Assembly (NCBI GenBank): GCA_017993505.1
Contig: JAGOMP010000020.1
Coordinates: 1-50,039, forward strand
Origin: Planctomycetota bacterium
GTDB lineage: Bacteria > Planctomycetota > Uabimicrobiia > Uabimicrobiales > JABWCH01
DNA: 50,039 nt
Reading direction: 5' to 3'
Numbering within the stretch: position 1 is the first letter of the stretch; each line of letters begins with the position of its first letter. The translations under genes and the position numbers were made by a program. Of this stretch, positions 9,501-18,215 are shown piece after piece. Under the pieces are notes generated by a model that saw only the letters and a program-made list of their open reading frames with translations, made no database searches and was not told where the DNA came from.

Positions 9501-10252
9501 ATTTACTGAAAAACGACATTGATAATTTAGAAAAACAACTTCCTTTATTGAGAGAACAAGAGCAAAAACGAGCTGACTCTTTACAAGATAGATATAGACT
9601 GATCAGTGCTCAAGAAAATGCTTTAAAGGGACAATTTGCAGGCTCATTATTTTATGCAACGCCAGAACAATTTGATGCAGAAGCTATTTTAACACCGCAG
9701 TGTGATGTATATCAACTTGGTGCAGTTATGTACACTATGTTTACAGGCAAGCGTCCTGTGGAAGGTGAAAATTTAACAGAACTTATATCTCAAGTTTTGT
9801 ATCATAATAAACCAAAAATACAAGATCATTTACCAAAATCTGACCTCATTGATAATTTAGGTAGTTTAATTTCTGCTATGATGATTAATGATCCATTGAT
9901 TCGAATTACCATTGAAGATGTAGAAATTGTGCTTGAAAATATACTACACACATATGCTGACGAACTCAATGCTACACCAAAATATACAATACCTAACGAT
10001 CTTTCTGAAAAATCTAAAAAAGAATACAAAAATAAGATTTACTTTGCTCAAAATCAAACAAAGAAAGCACAGCAGATCATTCAAAAAATTCTTCAATCAA
10101 AAGAGCAAAAATTTTCTTTTGATTGTCCAGAATGCCATAAAAAATTACACGTATACCGTTCTATGATAGGAAAACAGGGGAATTGCCCCTATTGTAAATT
10201 TGGTCCTATTATTGTTCAAATGCCTACCAATTCTTTTGAGCTTCCCTTATGA
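6575..10252 (+). CDS. Tandem pseudokinase-Ser/Thr kinase with coiled-coil insert and C-terminal zinc ribbon
   Basis: 1,225 residues. Kinase-like domain 1 (about 35-275) has a degenerate glycine loop, HKN at 145-147 where HRD is expected, and DVS at 165 instead of DFG, so it is probably inactive. An acidic, poorly conserved linker spans about 310-690. Domain 2 (about 725-1110) looks active: GKGGMG near 732, VVKV Lys near 793, HRD at 893-895 and DFG at 913. Between DFG and the TPE motif near 1031 lie about 117 residues, most of them a charged coiled coil; the segment is normally 20-35. A four-Cys ribbon (CPEC...CPYC, about 1182-1207) ends the protein, a common planctomycete add-on. No good ribosome site precedes the ATG; TTG at 6626 has AAGGGG six bases upstream and is a serious alternative start. 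The stop overlaps the next gene by four bases. Confidence 0.85.
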   Translation: MKSIGYNSITYAIKGNPLAQEIIQLSNFPAKLQEKLGTSALGTTYLVQHPKYGICTLKMLDGKIAHTPNFVKKFVSFLSKLGTQKELRFAGIYEIGQSSSIYILREYIKGSPFAPQGMMNFFSATNMIIEIAMALADLEQIGHVHKNLKPTNIIVTEKEHAYLVDVSLPPTVSFYLSPEQCEGKKSDIRSDIYSLGVIYYQCLAGKVPFDSSSGREVMRMHIEDNYADIRAFRRDLPKSLSGVLAKMLHKDPTVRYQTPDDVVAVLKALMRDALDQFPSSTNFFEVAGQEKSTSSAPQIVKINKENIPISRTIMMPNMASEITKKQSNVASPTPPMAKEFLLSDLPSIEEDISESLEHISEKEMEERLKEITLFQEEDFIKDQNFKRSFYFPATYQQKILESFQKTFHRECWLFKDLEDPKIIEIEVDFEQAIILKYLHQYEVKIQDGLKKLKENYSYKEKLKKNKEPMESSDSQYDFINTVMEISQVMDAVVLMDEDEVHTFKKEESVSDEEATVVDEIKKIVDSTVRKHADLKKKEEKDSIEDKIKTQEDDEETKTDQYDEEIKTQQGDEETKIQQEDDETYLPIIEDDFPVESNVKEELTDATPSIELSETSEVVSIPEKQEDSESTPRAVMLDENIDEEWSNALSEIQTHLNLEVDFQNSYQTQAWLKFVRENRLQKDVHFELLPSSDDTQIKTFRLNLEWLLDYEKKQDSISAVKDFFIGDYEINELGKGGMGVVLKLTTRSDATILSLRPENKWARKHFADVLQTRRGQDNSEIVYAEVPAQTNLVVKVAFKAHEESLIQEGKCLESVNQEPTDYIIGLLQQGRLMDTTSNEDYLGYYIMLEYASQGTADQLYQKMPENRLPIPIAFTIFYGMAQALLRLKEHGIIHRDIKPQNILLTADGYPRLSDFGIAISTQEITSTLNDERRRLLRLLDMEFLKISRQKEQAETKLEKLKKKYSDLQNKVSQEIIDLLKNDIDNLEKQLPLLREQEQKRADSLQDRYRLISAQENALKGQFAGSLFYATPEQFDAEAILTPQCDVYQLGAVMYTMFTGKRPVEGENLTELISQVLYHNKPKIQDHLPKSDLIDNLGSLISAMMINDPLIRITIEDVEIVLENILHTYADELNATPKYTIPNDLSEKSKKEYKNKIYFAQNQTKKAQQIIQKILQSKEQKFSFDCPECHKKLHVYRSMIGKQGNCPYCKFGPIIVQMPTNSFELPL

Positions 10253-10659
10253 AAATAAAAACTATTATTTTTTGTTTATTCTCAAGTTGTATAGTTTTTT
10301 CTTGTTCTACACATGAAAGAACTATACAACAAGTTCAAGTTATGCCAATCATAAGAATAGAAAATACAGAATGGGATGAATGGCTTTCTTTACTATTATC
10401 ACCTCATTATTTTGAACATACACAAGCAGCACGTGCATTTCTAAACGTTTCGCCTGATGAAGCCATTGTCTATTTGTATCAACATAAAAATAAATTGCGA
10501 GAAACAAATAACACTATGCAACCAGTTTGTCTCCAACTTATTAAACTTATTTTTCAAAAACAAGAAACTGAATGGAGTAAAAAGCAACAGTCGCATAAAA
10601 TCAAAGGAATCGCAGAAATCGCGAGAAAAGAAATGGAGCGTCGTATTCTTAAAAAATAA
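10249..10659 (+). CDS. Small lipoprotein, function unknown
   Basis: 136 residues. Residues 1-20 form a lipoprotein signal with the lipobox IVFSC, so the mature protein starts at Cys and is membrane-anchored. The rest is charged and helical, without a family I recognise. Its ATG overlaps the stop of the kinase gene (ATGA), so the two are translationally coupled and may work together at the envelope. The C-terminal part (WSKKQQSHKIKGIAEIARKEMERR) is strongly basic. Confidence 0.7.
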   Translation: MKIKTIIFCLFSSCIVFSCSTHERTIQQVQVMPIIRIENTEWDEWLSLLLSPHYFEHTQAARAFLNVSPDEAIVYLYQHKNKLRETNNTMQPVCLQLIKLIFQKQETEWSKKQQSHKIKGIAEIARKEMERRILKK

Positions 10660-10793
10660 TAAAATCAAAAGTACCATGAGATATATTTTTACTCTAATAC
10701 ATCACAAACAAAATAATACACAAAATAATAAGTTTCCTAAAATAACATATAATATAGCAACAATGCAAAGAAAAGGTAAAAAAACAAAACATT

Positions 10794-12806
10794 ATGAATT
10801 ATCGAGGTTTAGAATTAGACGCATTCCAAGAACAAGGATTCCAATGCATTGACAAAAATCACTCCATGATTATTTCAGCTCCTACTGGTTCTGGGAAAAC
10901 ACTTGTGGCAGAATATGCCATTGATAAAGCACTAGAGTGCAAAAAAGAAATTATCTATACTGCTCCTATTAAAGCTCTTTCCAATCAAAAATTTCGAGAT
11001 TTCAGTTATAAATATGGTGAAGAAAACGTAGGAATTATGACAGGTGACATATCCTTTCGTCCCGAAGCACCTATATTGATTATGACAACAGAAATTTTTC
11101 GAAATGCCATCTTTGAAAATCCCAACAGATTTCAAAACGTCTTTTATCTTATATTAGATGAAGTCCATTACCTAGATGATGAAGATAGAGGTTCTGTTTG
11201 GGAAGAAAGCATTATCTTTGCACCCCATCAAATTCGGATTCTCTGTTTATCAGCTACTGTTCCCAATGTTCAGGATCTTGCCAATTGGATTAGCCAAGTC
11301 AGAAAAGAACCTGTAGAAGTCATATTAGAAACAAAACGACCAGTTCCATTAAAAGAAATGTGTTATTTAGAAAAATATGGAATTCTAGACTATAAATCTG
11401 CTAAGAGACATTTACCTAAAAAAGCTAGAGTACTGGAAGAAATACGAAAACCAGAAAATCTACAAGCTCAAAGACAGGGAATGGAAATGATACTGCAACA
11501 TTTATTCCATGAAAAACAATTCCCTTGTTTATATTTTGTCTTTTCTAGAAAAGAATGCGAAGTCCATGCCTATCAATGTCAAAAATTACAATTTTTACAA
11601 AAAAAAGAACAAGCACAAGTTGTAAAACGCTTAGAAGAAATGAAAAAAGCTTATAACTTACCAGCCTTAATGGGAGAACAACACCTTGGAAAACTTTTAC
11701 GACAAGGGATTGCATACCATCATGCAGGCATGTTACCAGCATTTAAAGAAATTGTGGAACAACTTTTTGCAGATGGTTTTATTAAACTCCTTTTTGCTAC
11801 AGAAACATTTGCTTTAGGCGTTAATATGCCTGCACGAAGCGTTGTATTTCATACATTGCAAAAATATGATGGTGTAGAACTTCGACGACTGAAAGGCATA
11901 GAATTTCAGCAAATGTCAGGACGAGCTGGACGTAGAGGCATTGATCCTATAGGCTATGTTTATTCCAACTTAGGCGGGGATCATATTAGTGTACCAGAAA
12001 TCAATAAACTTACTTCTGAACCATTAGAACCTATTTCTAGTAAATTTAATCTTGGTTATAGTACCATTTTAAGCTTATATGATCGGCTTGGTGAAGGCGT
12101 CTTAACTACATGCAATAAAAGTTTTGGATATTACCATGTTTCTCAACTTGTGCGAGAAAAAAATGGTCGTCAGAAAAAACGAAAACTTTTAAATGAACAA
12201 AAAACACTCATTAAAAAAAAACTCACTCTTCTCACCACTTTAGGCTATATACAAAATCAAAAAATTACATCCAAAGGGCGATTTGCAATACAAATTAACG
12301 GATACGAGCTACAACTTACGGAACTTTTTTATAACGGATTCTTTGAGAATAAAACATTAATAGAAGTTTTTATTATTTTAGTTGCCCTTGTGTATGAAGG
12401 GAAAAAATCAGACCGTCCTCCTTATCTACCGCGTCCGTTATATTTATTAGCAGTTCAACTAGATGATACCATGCAACATATCTATGCATTGGAACGTATG
12501 TTAAATTTACAAGTTGGAATTCCTCGACCTAATTTTAATTTAACGCTCGTTGCTCAAGCTTGGGCACAAGGTTGCAATTTTAATGCATTGCAAAAACATA
12601 CGAATATTCCAACTGGAGACATAGTTAGAAATTTTCGTCAAGCAATTCAACTCTGTCGTCAACTTAAAAAAGTTTGCCATGGATATGAATCCTTTACGCA
12701 AGTTTTAGATCAATGTTTATTAATAGTCAACCGTGATGAAATGAACGCACAAGCTCAACTGCAAGCCTTTACTGGAATCAAAAAATCCACAATAATGCTT
12801 TCATAA
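10794..12806 (+). CDS. Ski2-like DEVH-box RNA helicase
   Basis: 670 residues. Motif I APTGSGKT (about 28-35), DEVH Walker B near 122, LSATVPN near 153, HHAGM near 309, QMSGRAGRRG near 373. The SF2 Ski2/Mtr4/HelY pattern is complete. The C-terminal ~230 residues resemble the helical DSHCT-type region of Ski2/Mtr4 relatives, and no arch domain is evident. These enzymes unwind structured RNA for processing or decay. The start at 10794 fits the Q-motif region (FQEQGFQCI), but the ribosome site (AAAAGG, about 17 bases away) is weak. The gene may belong to the transcript running from 6575. The 135 bases before it hold nothing I recognise. Confidence 0.85.
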   Translation: MNYRGLELDAFQEQGFQCIDKNHSMIISAPTGSGKTLVAEYAIDKALECKKEIIYTAPIKALSNQKFRDFSYKYGEENVGIMTGDISFRPEAPILIMTTEIFRNAIFENPNRFQNVFYLILDEVHYLDDEDRGSVWEESIIFAPHQIRILCLSATVPNVQDLANWISQVRKEPVEVILETKRPVPLKEMCYLEKYGILDYKSAKRHLPKKARVLEEIRKPENLQAQRQGMEMILQHLFHEKQFPCLYFVFSRKECEVHAYQCQKLQFLQKKEQAQVVKRLEEMKKAYNLPALMGEQHLGKLLRQGIAYHHAGMLPAFKEIVEQLFADGFIKLLFATETFALGVNMPARSVVFHTLQKYDGVELRRLKGIEFQQMSGRAGRRGIDPIGYVYSNLGGDHISVPEINKLTSEPLEPISSKFNLGYSTILSLYDRLGEGVLTTCNKSFGYYHVSQLVREKNGRQKKRKLLNEQKTLIKKKLTLLTTLGYIQNQKITSKGRFAIQINGYELQLTELFYNGFFENKTLIEVFIILVALVYEGKKSDRPPYLPRPLYLLAVQLDDTMQHIYALERMLNLQVGIPRPNFNLTLVAQAWAQGCNFNALQKHTNIPTGDIVRNFRQAIQLCRQLKKVCHGYESFTQVLDQCLLIVNRDEMNAQAQLQAFTGIKKSTIMLS

Positions 12807-12849
12807 AGGACAAACAAATAAAAAATAAAGCTACATTTACATAAAGGAC

Positions 12850-12891
12850 AAAGGAAATGTTTGTATGGAAAGTAAAGGAAACATTTCCTTT
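12850..12891. terminator. Perfect 13-bp hairpin between helicase and mutS
   Basis: AAAGGAAATGTTT at 12850-12862 pairs perfectly with 12879-12891 around a 16-base loop. Only a weak T run follows, so it may be an attenuator or an mRNA-stability element for mutS rather than a strong terminator. Confidence 0.55.
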
Positions 12892-12929
12892 GAGTTCTTA
12901 AGATCCATTGAAGTATACAGGAATTTACT

Positions 12930-15080
12930 ATGAGTGATACTAATGACACTCCTATGATGAAACAATATCATACAGTAAAAGAACAATATAAAGACATGAT
13001 TCTATTTTATCGCATGGGTGATTTTTATGAAATGTTTTATGATGATGCTTATATTGCTTCACAAGTACTGGGTATTGCTTTAACATCACGAAATAAAGGT
13101 GAAAATCCGATTCCCATGGCTGGTATTCCTGTCAAAGCTATTGATAATTATTTGCCAAAACTTCTTGCTAAAGAATATAAAGTTGCTATTTGTGAACAAT
13201 TGCAAGATGCATCTATGGCACAGGGATTGGTGGATAGAGATGTTGTTCGAATTATCACGCCAGGAACGATTACAGAAACAGATGTACTTTCTGATAAATA
13301 TAGCAATTATTTATTGTCTATCCATATATGTAAAGATATAGCAGGATTGGCATGGGGTGATATTTCTACAGGACAGTTATTTGTTCAAGAAACGCAACCT
13401 AGTTTAATACCCGATGAAATTGCACGCATTGCTCCTGCAGAATGTATTATTTCAGAAACAGAGCGAGATATAAAAATTAATTTTCCAGAAGGTACTCAAA
13501 CTTTAGAAGAAACGATTCAGATGGCAAATATTCCATTAACTTGTCGTCCAGAATGGTTTTTTCAAGAAGATACAGGAAGACGCAATATATTACAACAATT
13601 TCAAATACAAACGTTGGAATCATATGGTTGTGAAAAAATGAGCCAAGCACTGGGAGCTGCAGGTGCTTGGCTCAAATACATTGAAGAAACGCAAAAGACA
13701 ACTTTGAAAGACATTGCAACTTTGCGAGCCTATGATACTCATAAACATATGTTTTTAGATAAAGCCACGCGCCATTGTTTAGAAATTCATAAAACAATGC
13801 GAGACGGCAAAAAACAAGGTACACTCCTTTCTATCTTAGACTATACACAAACTTCTATGGGAAGTCGTCTATTGCAAGAATGGATAGCTACTCCCTTAAT
13901 TGATGTTCTACAAATCCAACTGAGACAACAAGCCATTTCAGAACTTTTAAAATATCCCGAAGAATTACAAAATTTACAAAAGAATCTATCCTTAATTCAA
14001 GATATTGAAAGAATTGCTGCAAAAATTGCATACCAAAGAGCCAATGCACGAGATTTATTATCTTTGAAAAATTCTTTACAAATTACACCGAATATTGCTC
14101 AAATTTTAGAAAATTTCTGTGCTACAGAATGGAAACGTTGCTATCAACAATTGATCTCTTTAGATGAACTTACAAATTTATTAGAAAAAGCAATCCATCC
14201 AGATCCTAAAATTGCCCTCAAAGATGGAGATATTATTAGAGATGGGTTTCATCCTGAATTAGATGAACTTCGAAATTTGCAAATAAATGATGAAGAATGG
14301 CTTCGTCAGTATGAATTTACAGAAATTCAACAGACAAATATTCCTACTTTAAAAGTTGGTTATAATCGAATTTTTGGCTATTACATTGAAGTTACGAATG
14401 CACAATCTCATAAAATTCCAAATCATTATATACGAAAACAAACATTAAAAAATGCAGAACGATATATCACACCAGAACTTAAAGAACATGAAGAAAAAAT
14501 TTTAAGTTCTACAGAAAAAGCAAAAGCTTTAGAATATGAACTTTTTCTTGCAATTCGAGAAAAGATTGCCAATCAATTGCAACCCATTCGAGACATTGCT
14601 TCAGCTATTGCAGAAATTGATGTATTTTTAAGTCTTACCTATGTAGCCAAGCTATATAATTACATTTGCCCTGAAATTGATCAAAGTTTTAAAATTGAAA
14701 TACAAGAGGGGCGTCATCCTGTTTTAGATGTAACCTTAAAAGGCAATTTTATTGCAAATGATATTTCTATTGCACCAGGGAGAAATATGATCATTATTAC
14801 TGGGCCTAATATGGCAGGAAAATCTACCTATATTCGACAATGTGCACTCCTTATTTTAATGGCACAAATCGGTTCGTATATACCTGCAAAACAAGCTCAT
14901 ATAGGAATTGTGGATCGCATTTTTACAAGAATTGGTGCATCTGATGAACTCACACGCGGTCGTAGTACTTTTATGGTGGAAATGATTGAAACAGCCAATA
15001 TTTTAAACAATGCCACAGATCGAAGTTTTATTGCATTAGATGAAGTCGGACGAGGAACAAGCACATGCAACAGAACATAA
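12930..15080 (+). CDS. mutS: MutS, N-terminal part: split after the Walker B region
   Basis: MutS binds base mismatches and, using ATP, recruits MutL. This part has 716 codons. The mismatch-binding motif is present (MGDFYEMF, near 30), then the connector, lever and clamp regions, Walker A GPNMAGKST near 625 and Walker B LDEVGRGTST ending at residue 712 (base 15065). Four foreign codons (CNRT) and a stop follow. A normal MutS continues with FDG/YDG, the H-loop (THYHE) and the dimerising C-terminus; these are encoded on the other strand at 24465-24953. AGGA seven bases before the ATG supports the start. The frame has no stop or visible internal deletion, which is unusual for a long-dead gene. 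No mutL is in the window. Confidence 0.93.
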   Translation: MSDTNDTPMMKQYHTVKEQYKDMILFYRMGDFYEMFYDDAYIASQVLGIALTSRNKGENPIPMAGIPVKAIDNYLPKLLAKEYKVAICEQLQDASMAQGLVDRDVVRIITPGTITETDVLSDKYSNYLLSIHICKDIAGLAWGDISTGQLFVQETQPSLIPDEIARIAPAECIISETERDIKINFPEGTQTLEETIQMANIPLTCRPEWFFQEDTGRRNILQQFQIQTLESYGCEKMSQALGAAGAWLKYIEETQKTTLKDIATLRAYDTHKHMFLDKATRHCLEIHKTMRDGKKQGTLLSILDYTQTSMGSRLLQEWIATPLIDVLQIQLRQQAISELLKYPEELQNLQKNLSLIQDIERIAAKIAYQRANARDLLSLKNSLQITPNIAQILENFCATEWKRCYQQLISLDELTNLLEKAIHPDPKIALKDGDIIRDGFHPELDELRNLQINDEEWLRQYEFTEIQQTNIPTLKVGYNRIFGYYIEVTNAQSHKIPNHYIRKQTLKNAERYITPELKEHEEKILSSTEKAKALEYELFLAIREKIANQLQPIRDIASAIAEIDVFLSLTYVAKLYNYICPEIDQSFKIEIQEGRHPVLDVTLKGNFIANDISIAPGRNMIIITGPNMAGKSTYIRQCALLILMAQIGSYIPAKQAHIGIVDRIFTRIGASDELTRGRSTFMVEMIETANILNNATDRSFIALDEVGRGTSTCNRT

Positions 15081-15132
15081 CATTGTTCGGTTCTGTGATA
15101 TAACAAAAGTATTGCTCTCTAATTTTCAATAA
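15065..15132 (+). pseudogene. Decayed copy of the 3' end of mmdB/oadB, at the mutS break
   Basis: From base 15065 the sequence follows the end of the intact decarboxylase beta gene (complement of 28283-28355): CATGCAACAGAACATAACAT against CATGCCATGGGACCTAACGT, then ATTGCTCTCTAATTTTCAAT against ATTGCTCTCTAATTTCCAAT, up to the matching stop codon. Homology continues into the downstream gap (TTGTATATATA, TCTTTTGCCATCTTAG). This identifies what was inserted into mutS. Confidence 0.8.
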
Positions 15133-15162
15133 TTACCACCTATTGTATATATAGTATCTTTT

Positions 15163-15198
15163 GCCATCTTAGTTTTATTACAATAAAACTAAGATGGC
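15163..15198. terminator. Perfect 17-bp hairpin, copy of the oadB-gatB intergenic terminator
   Basis: 15163-15179 pairs with 15182-15198 around a 2-base loop (arm GCCATCTTAGTTTTATT). The same element, with a duplicated arm, lies between gatB and mmdB at 28201-28250. It now lies about 80 bases after the broken mutS end and could terminate that transcript. Confidence 0.75.
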
Positions 15199-15205
15199 AT
15201 TATAT

Positions 15206-15690
15206 AACTATGTCCCACTTATGGAGACATAGATATTTTTTTATTTTAAAGAAGTAAATTTTGTTAAATCTTGTCTTTCACTTTTTTCATATAGTAAGAA
15301 AGTCGTTCATTGATGTTAGAACCATGCAAAAAATATATATAAATTTAATGACCAAATAGGAATATTACCTAATGCAAGTTATTAAATTGCTACAATTTTT
15401 GCATGATAAAAAATCAATCGAAAGACTGTCATTAAAATTTTAGTTTAAATAAATTGCCAAAAGTTTTATCTACAGCAAAGAAAAAATTACAGATCCAAAA
15501 CTATTACAAGATATTTGTCAAAAAACTTTACAAAAGCAACCAAATTTTTGGCATAATTTTAAAAAAAATCTCAAAGCTATCCATTTGATTTTAGAAACGA
15601 ATGGACGAGCTGACCCTGAAATTTTACGAAATATTTTTCACAATATTGTTTATAATTTAAATAAGAGTTATTTTCATAATTTTTAAGGGA
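15206..15690 (+). pseudogene. gatB remnant (3' third, frameshifted)
   Basis: The DNA aligns with the last third of the intact gatB at 26727-28151, from the codons for MKDIDILISRF to the end. Examples are AGACATAGATATTT, CATGCAAAAAATATATAT against TATGCAAAATGTATAT, and the near-identical run coding for NGRADPEILRNI. The first two thirds are missing, and in-frame stops and indels are frequent. By eye about three quarters of aligned bases match. The remnant leads straight into orf519 copy A, as gatB leads into copy B. Confidence 0.85.
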
Positions 15691-15701
15691 GAATTTTTAG
15701 A

Positions 15702-17261
15702 GTGACTCAGTATGAAACACTAGAATATGAAGTTTTTTCAAAACGAATTTCTGTGCATGACCGTTATCAGTTTGAAATGAAATTAGATTATTTATTTCAT
15801 CCTAAAAAAGCTTTTCAACGGTATACGATGGAAGCCTTCTTTTTTTTACCGTCCAATATTGGTCTTAATGCTGATAATTATCAAGGATCTGATTTTTATT
15901 GCGACATTCATAAATATATTCGGTTTAAAACACCGGTAATGTCTTTTGAACAATTACTCGATGTAAACTCAACAAAATCACCACTCAAAAAAATAGAAGA
16001 TACTCTTCATACTATTTTACAAAAACCTGATAAAAAATTAGAATCTGTTTTTATTTATGAAAGCAAGTTGCTTGCATGTATTTTTCGAAGTACCTTACGA
16101 TATTATGTTATGTATATTCACGATAAATTAGAAACAATTCTAGGTACAAAAAGTTCTGAATTGCAAGAACAAGAATTACTCATGCTAGCAAAAGAATTAA
16201 AAACAAGATGCAATGAAATTATGCAACGATATAGACAATTAGGACTATATCTTCTTTCTATTGGCATTAGTGATCAAATTCGAAAAACGCATATCCTGAT
16301 TGATGAATTTATAAGTCTTTCTTTAGAACATCATATTTATAATGTTCTTGTATTTATAGAAAAGTATCCTCAAACACCTCAGAGAGATTTATTTTTTGCT
16401 GAATTTAGAGATATTGTGATACCAGAACAAGAATATAGAAAAAATAAAGGATATATATCTGTTATAGATAAAAGAAATGAAGATCAAAATTTATTTTTAT
16501 ATCGGCAAGGATTATTAAAACGGTATTCTTCTAATATTTTTCATTTAAATATTCGTCATAGAGATCCATCTGTAAAATGGCATCATATTTTATATGGAAT
16601 TGCAGCTGGCATTTCTATGGTATTTGCTACAGTATTTGGATTGTTAGCACAACAATGGTTTCAAAATTATAGTGCTAGTCTTTTATTTTCAACAGTTGTT
16701 TTATATATTGGAAAAGATAGAATCAAAGACTTATTTAGAGAAATTTTTAAAAAGCAATCTACTCATTGGTCTTACGATAGAGAGAGTAAAATTTATTCCC
16801 CTACAGATAAAGTTAAAATTGGAAACTGTAAAGAAAAATTTTGGTATCTTAGAAAAAATGAAATTCCAGAAGCTGTCTTAGAATTGCGCAATGCAAATAT
16901 ACATGAAAAATCGTATCTATCCTTGCAAGAATTTGAAGAATGTGTATTTTGCTATAAACGTGCTATGAAATTGTATACTGCTAAAATTAATAAGTTACAC
17001 CACTTTGTAGGAGGTTTAAATGATATCATTCGATTTAATGTTCATCGTATGCTTTATAAACTAGATGAACCTAAAAAAATCGTCCCCTATGTGAAAAAAG
17101 ATTCTCTTCACACTATTCGTTGTCCGCAAAATAAAGTGTATCACTTGAACGTTGTGTTTCGATTTACTATCCATGATGCAGAATCACAAATCGTCAAACA
17201 TGAGCGCCTCCGAGTCATTTTAAACCAACAAGGAATACAAAGCGTAGAAAAAATTCTGTAA
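15702..17261 (+). CDS. Orf519 copy A: conserved protein with two central membrane segments
   Basis: 519 residues, start GTG preceded by AAGGGAG ten bases upstream; the same leader precedes copy B (TTG start). I do not recognise the family. Residues about 1-290 are soluble, mostly helical. Two hydrophobic segments follow at about 296-320 and 327-345 (ILYGIAAGISMVFATVFGLL). Then comes a soluble C-terminal domain with conserved Cys/His/Tyr residues and a beta-rich end (HLNVVFRFTIHD). About 90 percent identical to copy B at 25127-26686, on the opposite strand. It ends 86 bases before a convergent lipoprotein gene. Both copies being intact suggests selection or gene conversion. Confidence 0.8.
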   Translation: MTQYETLEYEVFSKRISVHDRYQFEMKLDYLFHPKKAFQRYTMEAFFFLPSNIGLNADNYQGSDFYCDIHKYIRFKTPVMSFEQLLDVNSTKSPLKKIEDTLHTILQKPDKKLESVFIYESKLLACIFRSTLRYYVMYIHDKLETILGTKSSELQEQELLMLAKELKTRCNEIMQRYRQLGLYLLSIGISDQIRKTHILIDEFISLSLEHHIYNVLVFIEKYPQTPQRDLFFAEFRDIVIPEQEYRKNKGYISVIDKRNEDQNLFLYRQGLLKRYSSNIFHLNIRHRDPSVKWHHILYGIAAGISMVFATVFGLLAQQWFQNYSASLLFSTVVLYIGKDRIKDLFREIFKKQSTHWSYDRESKIYSPTDKVKIGNCKEKFWYLRKNEIPEAVLELRNANIHEKSYLSLQEFEECVFCYKRAMKLYTAKINKLHHFVGGLNDIIRFNVHRMLYKLDEPKKIVPYVKKDSLHTIRCPQNKVYHLNVVFRFTIHDAESQIVKHERLRVILNQQGIQSVEKIL

Positions 17262-17287
17262 TTATAATAGTTTCTGTTTCTTTAGAA

Positions 17288-17323
17288 AAAAAAATTGATG
17301 GATATACATCCATCAATTTTTTT
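17288..17323. terminator. Bidirectional terminator between orf519 copy A and a lipoprotein gene
   Basis: A perfect 16-bp stem (17288-17303 with 17308-17323), loop ATAC, with A-tracts on one side and T-tracts on the other, placed between convergent genes. Confidence 0.9.
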
Positions 17324-17347
17324 GTGAGAAAATAAAAACATCTACTA

Positions 17348-18085
17348 TTAGAAAATAACACCAAACATATTTAAATTCTCTAGCACTTCTTCAGATTCTA
17401 GTAATTGTTTAGCTTTTTCTTCTTGGTTTGTATTTTTATAGTAGCAAGCTAAAATATAAGCGAGTTTATAATAATGTTTACCTTTCCCACTTGTTTCTAT
17501 ACTAGCAAAACTTTCCAATAGAAGTTCTTCTTGATTTGTACGTGCATAATAGAAACCTAAGTCTAATTCTTTAGGTTTCCGAATTTTTACGAAATTCCAG
17601 TAAATACCAAATCCTTTTTCTAAAAAAATCGATGTATTTTGGGGAATTGAATTTCGCATGGCCCAAGGAACAGTGGTTAGATTTTCTTCTAAGTGTTGAG
17701 CAATGTAAAGATTATATAATTTTTCCCAATCTTCTTCTTTAAGTGCACTAGTATCTACATCAATATCTTGAAAAGGCTCTGGATTTTTAGGCATAGCTCC
17801 TTGGGAAAGATCTTGTGTTTTCTGTACTTGTTGGGGAGCTTGCTGCACTTGTTCAGTAGCTTGTTGCACTTGTTCAGTAGCTTGCTGCACTTGCTCGGTA
17901 GTTTGTTGTACTTGTTGGGAAGCTTGTTGCACTTGCTCCGAGGATTTTTCTACTTGTTCTGTAGTTTTTTCTACAGCTGATACAGATTTAGCACTGACTT
18001 TTTGTTTTTCTTTTTCTATAGCTGGATCGGTAGAGGAACATGCAATAGTAAAAATAATAATAAATAAAAGAACCATGTATTTCAT
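17348..18085 (-). CDS. Lipoprotein with Gln-rich heptad repeats
   Basis: 245 residues. The signal ends in lipobox FTIAC, so the protein is lipid-anchored. Residues about 40-95 are a repeat of VQQATEQ-type heptads, probably a coiled coil reaching from the membrane, encoded by an internal 21/24-base DNA repeat at about 17830-17945. The C-terminal domain (about 105-245) is helical and TPR-like in feel, with no named family. Two Shine-Dalgarno sequences in tandem precede the ATG (see 18091-18112). Last gene of the inverted minus-strand block. Confidence 0.7.
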   Translation of the reverse strand: MKYMVLLFIIIFTIACSSTDPAIEKEKQKVSAKSVSAVEKTTEQVEKSSEQVQQASQQVQQTTEQVQQATEQVQQATEQVQQAPQQVQKTQDLSQGAMPKNPEPFQDIDVDTSALKEEDWEKLYNLYIAQHLEENLTTVPWAMRNSIPQNTSIFLEKGFGIYWNFVKIRKPKELDLGFYYARTNQEELLLESFASIETSGKGKHYYKLAYILACYYKNTNQEEKAKQLLESEEVLENLNMFGVIF

Positions 18086-18090
18086 ATTTT

Positions 18091-18112
18091 TATACTCCTG
18101 ATATACTCCTGA
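18091..18112 (-). promoter_or_regulatory. Duplicated ribosome binding site
   Basis: An 11-base unit (minus strand TCAGGAGTATA) occurs twice in tandem directly before the ATG at 18085, giving two AGGAG sites 11 bases apart. The nearer one is about 9 bases from the start codon. Between this and 18216 the sequence is AT-rich without features. Confidence 0.75.
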
Positions 18113-18215
18113 TACAATATTATCTAGTTTAATTTTAATATTTAGTATTATCTATATTTTTATTATATTAATCAAACTATTTTTTTATTTTTATATATTT
18201 TTTTTACTTTTATAA

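Noticed and set aside
10457..10852. 131-residue ORF overlapping the lipoprotein and helicase genes
   Set aside because: Out-of-frame shadow with basic, low-complexity sequence and no ribosome site.
15066..15080. Split intein at the MutS break (Cys directly after GRGTST)
   Set aside because: Only four codons follow before a stop, and no intein motifs (or HN before the C-terminal piece) exist.
15081..15701. A new small gene in the gap after mutS-N
   Set aside because: Fully explained as mmdB end, terminator and broken gatB copy, with many stops.
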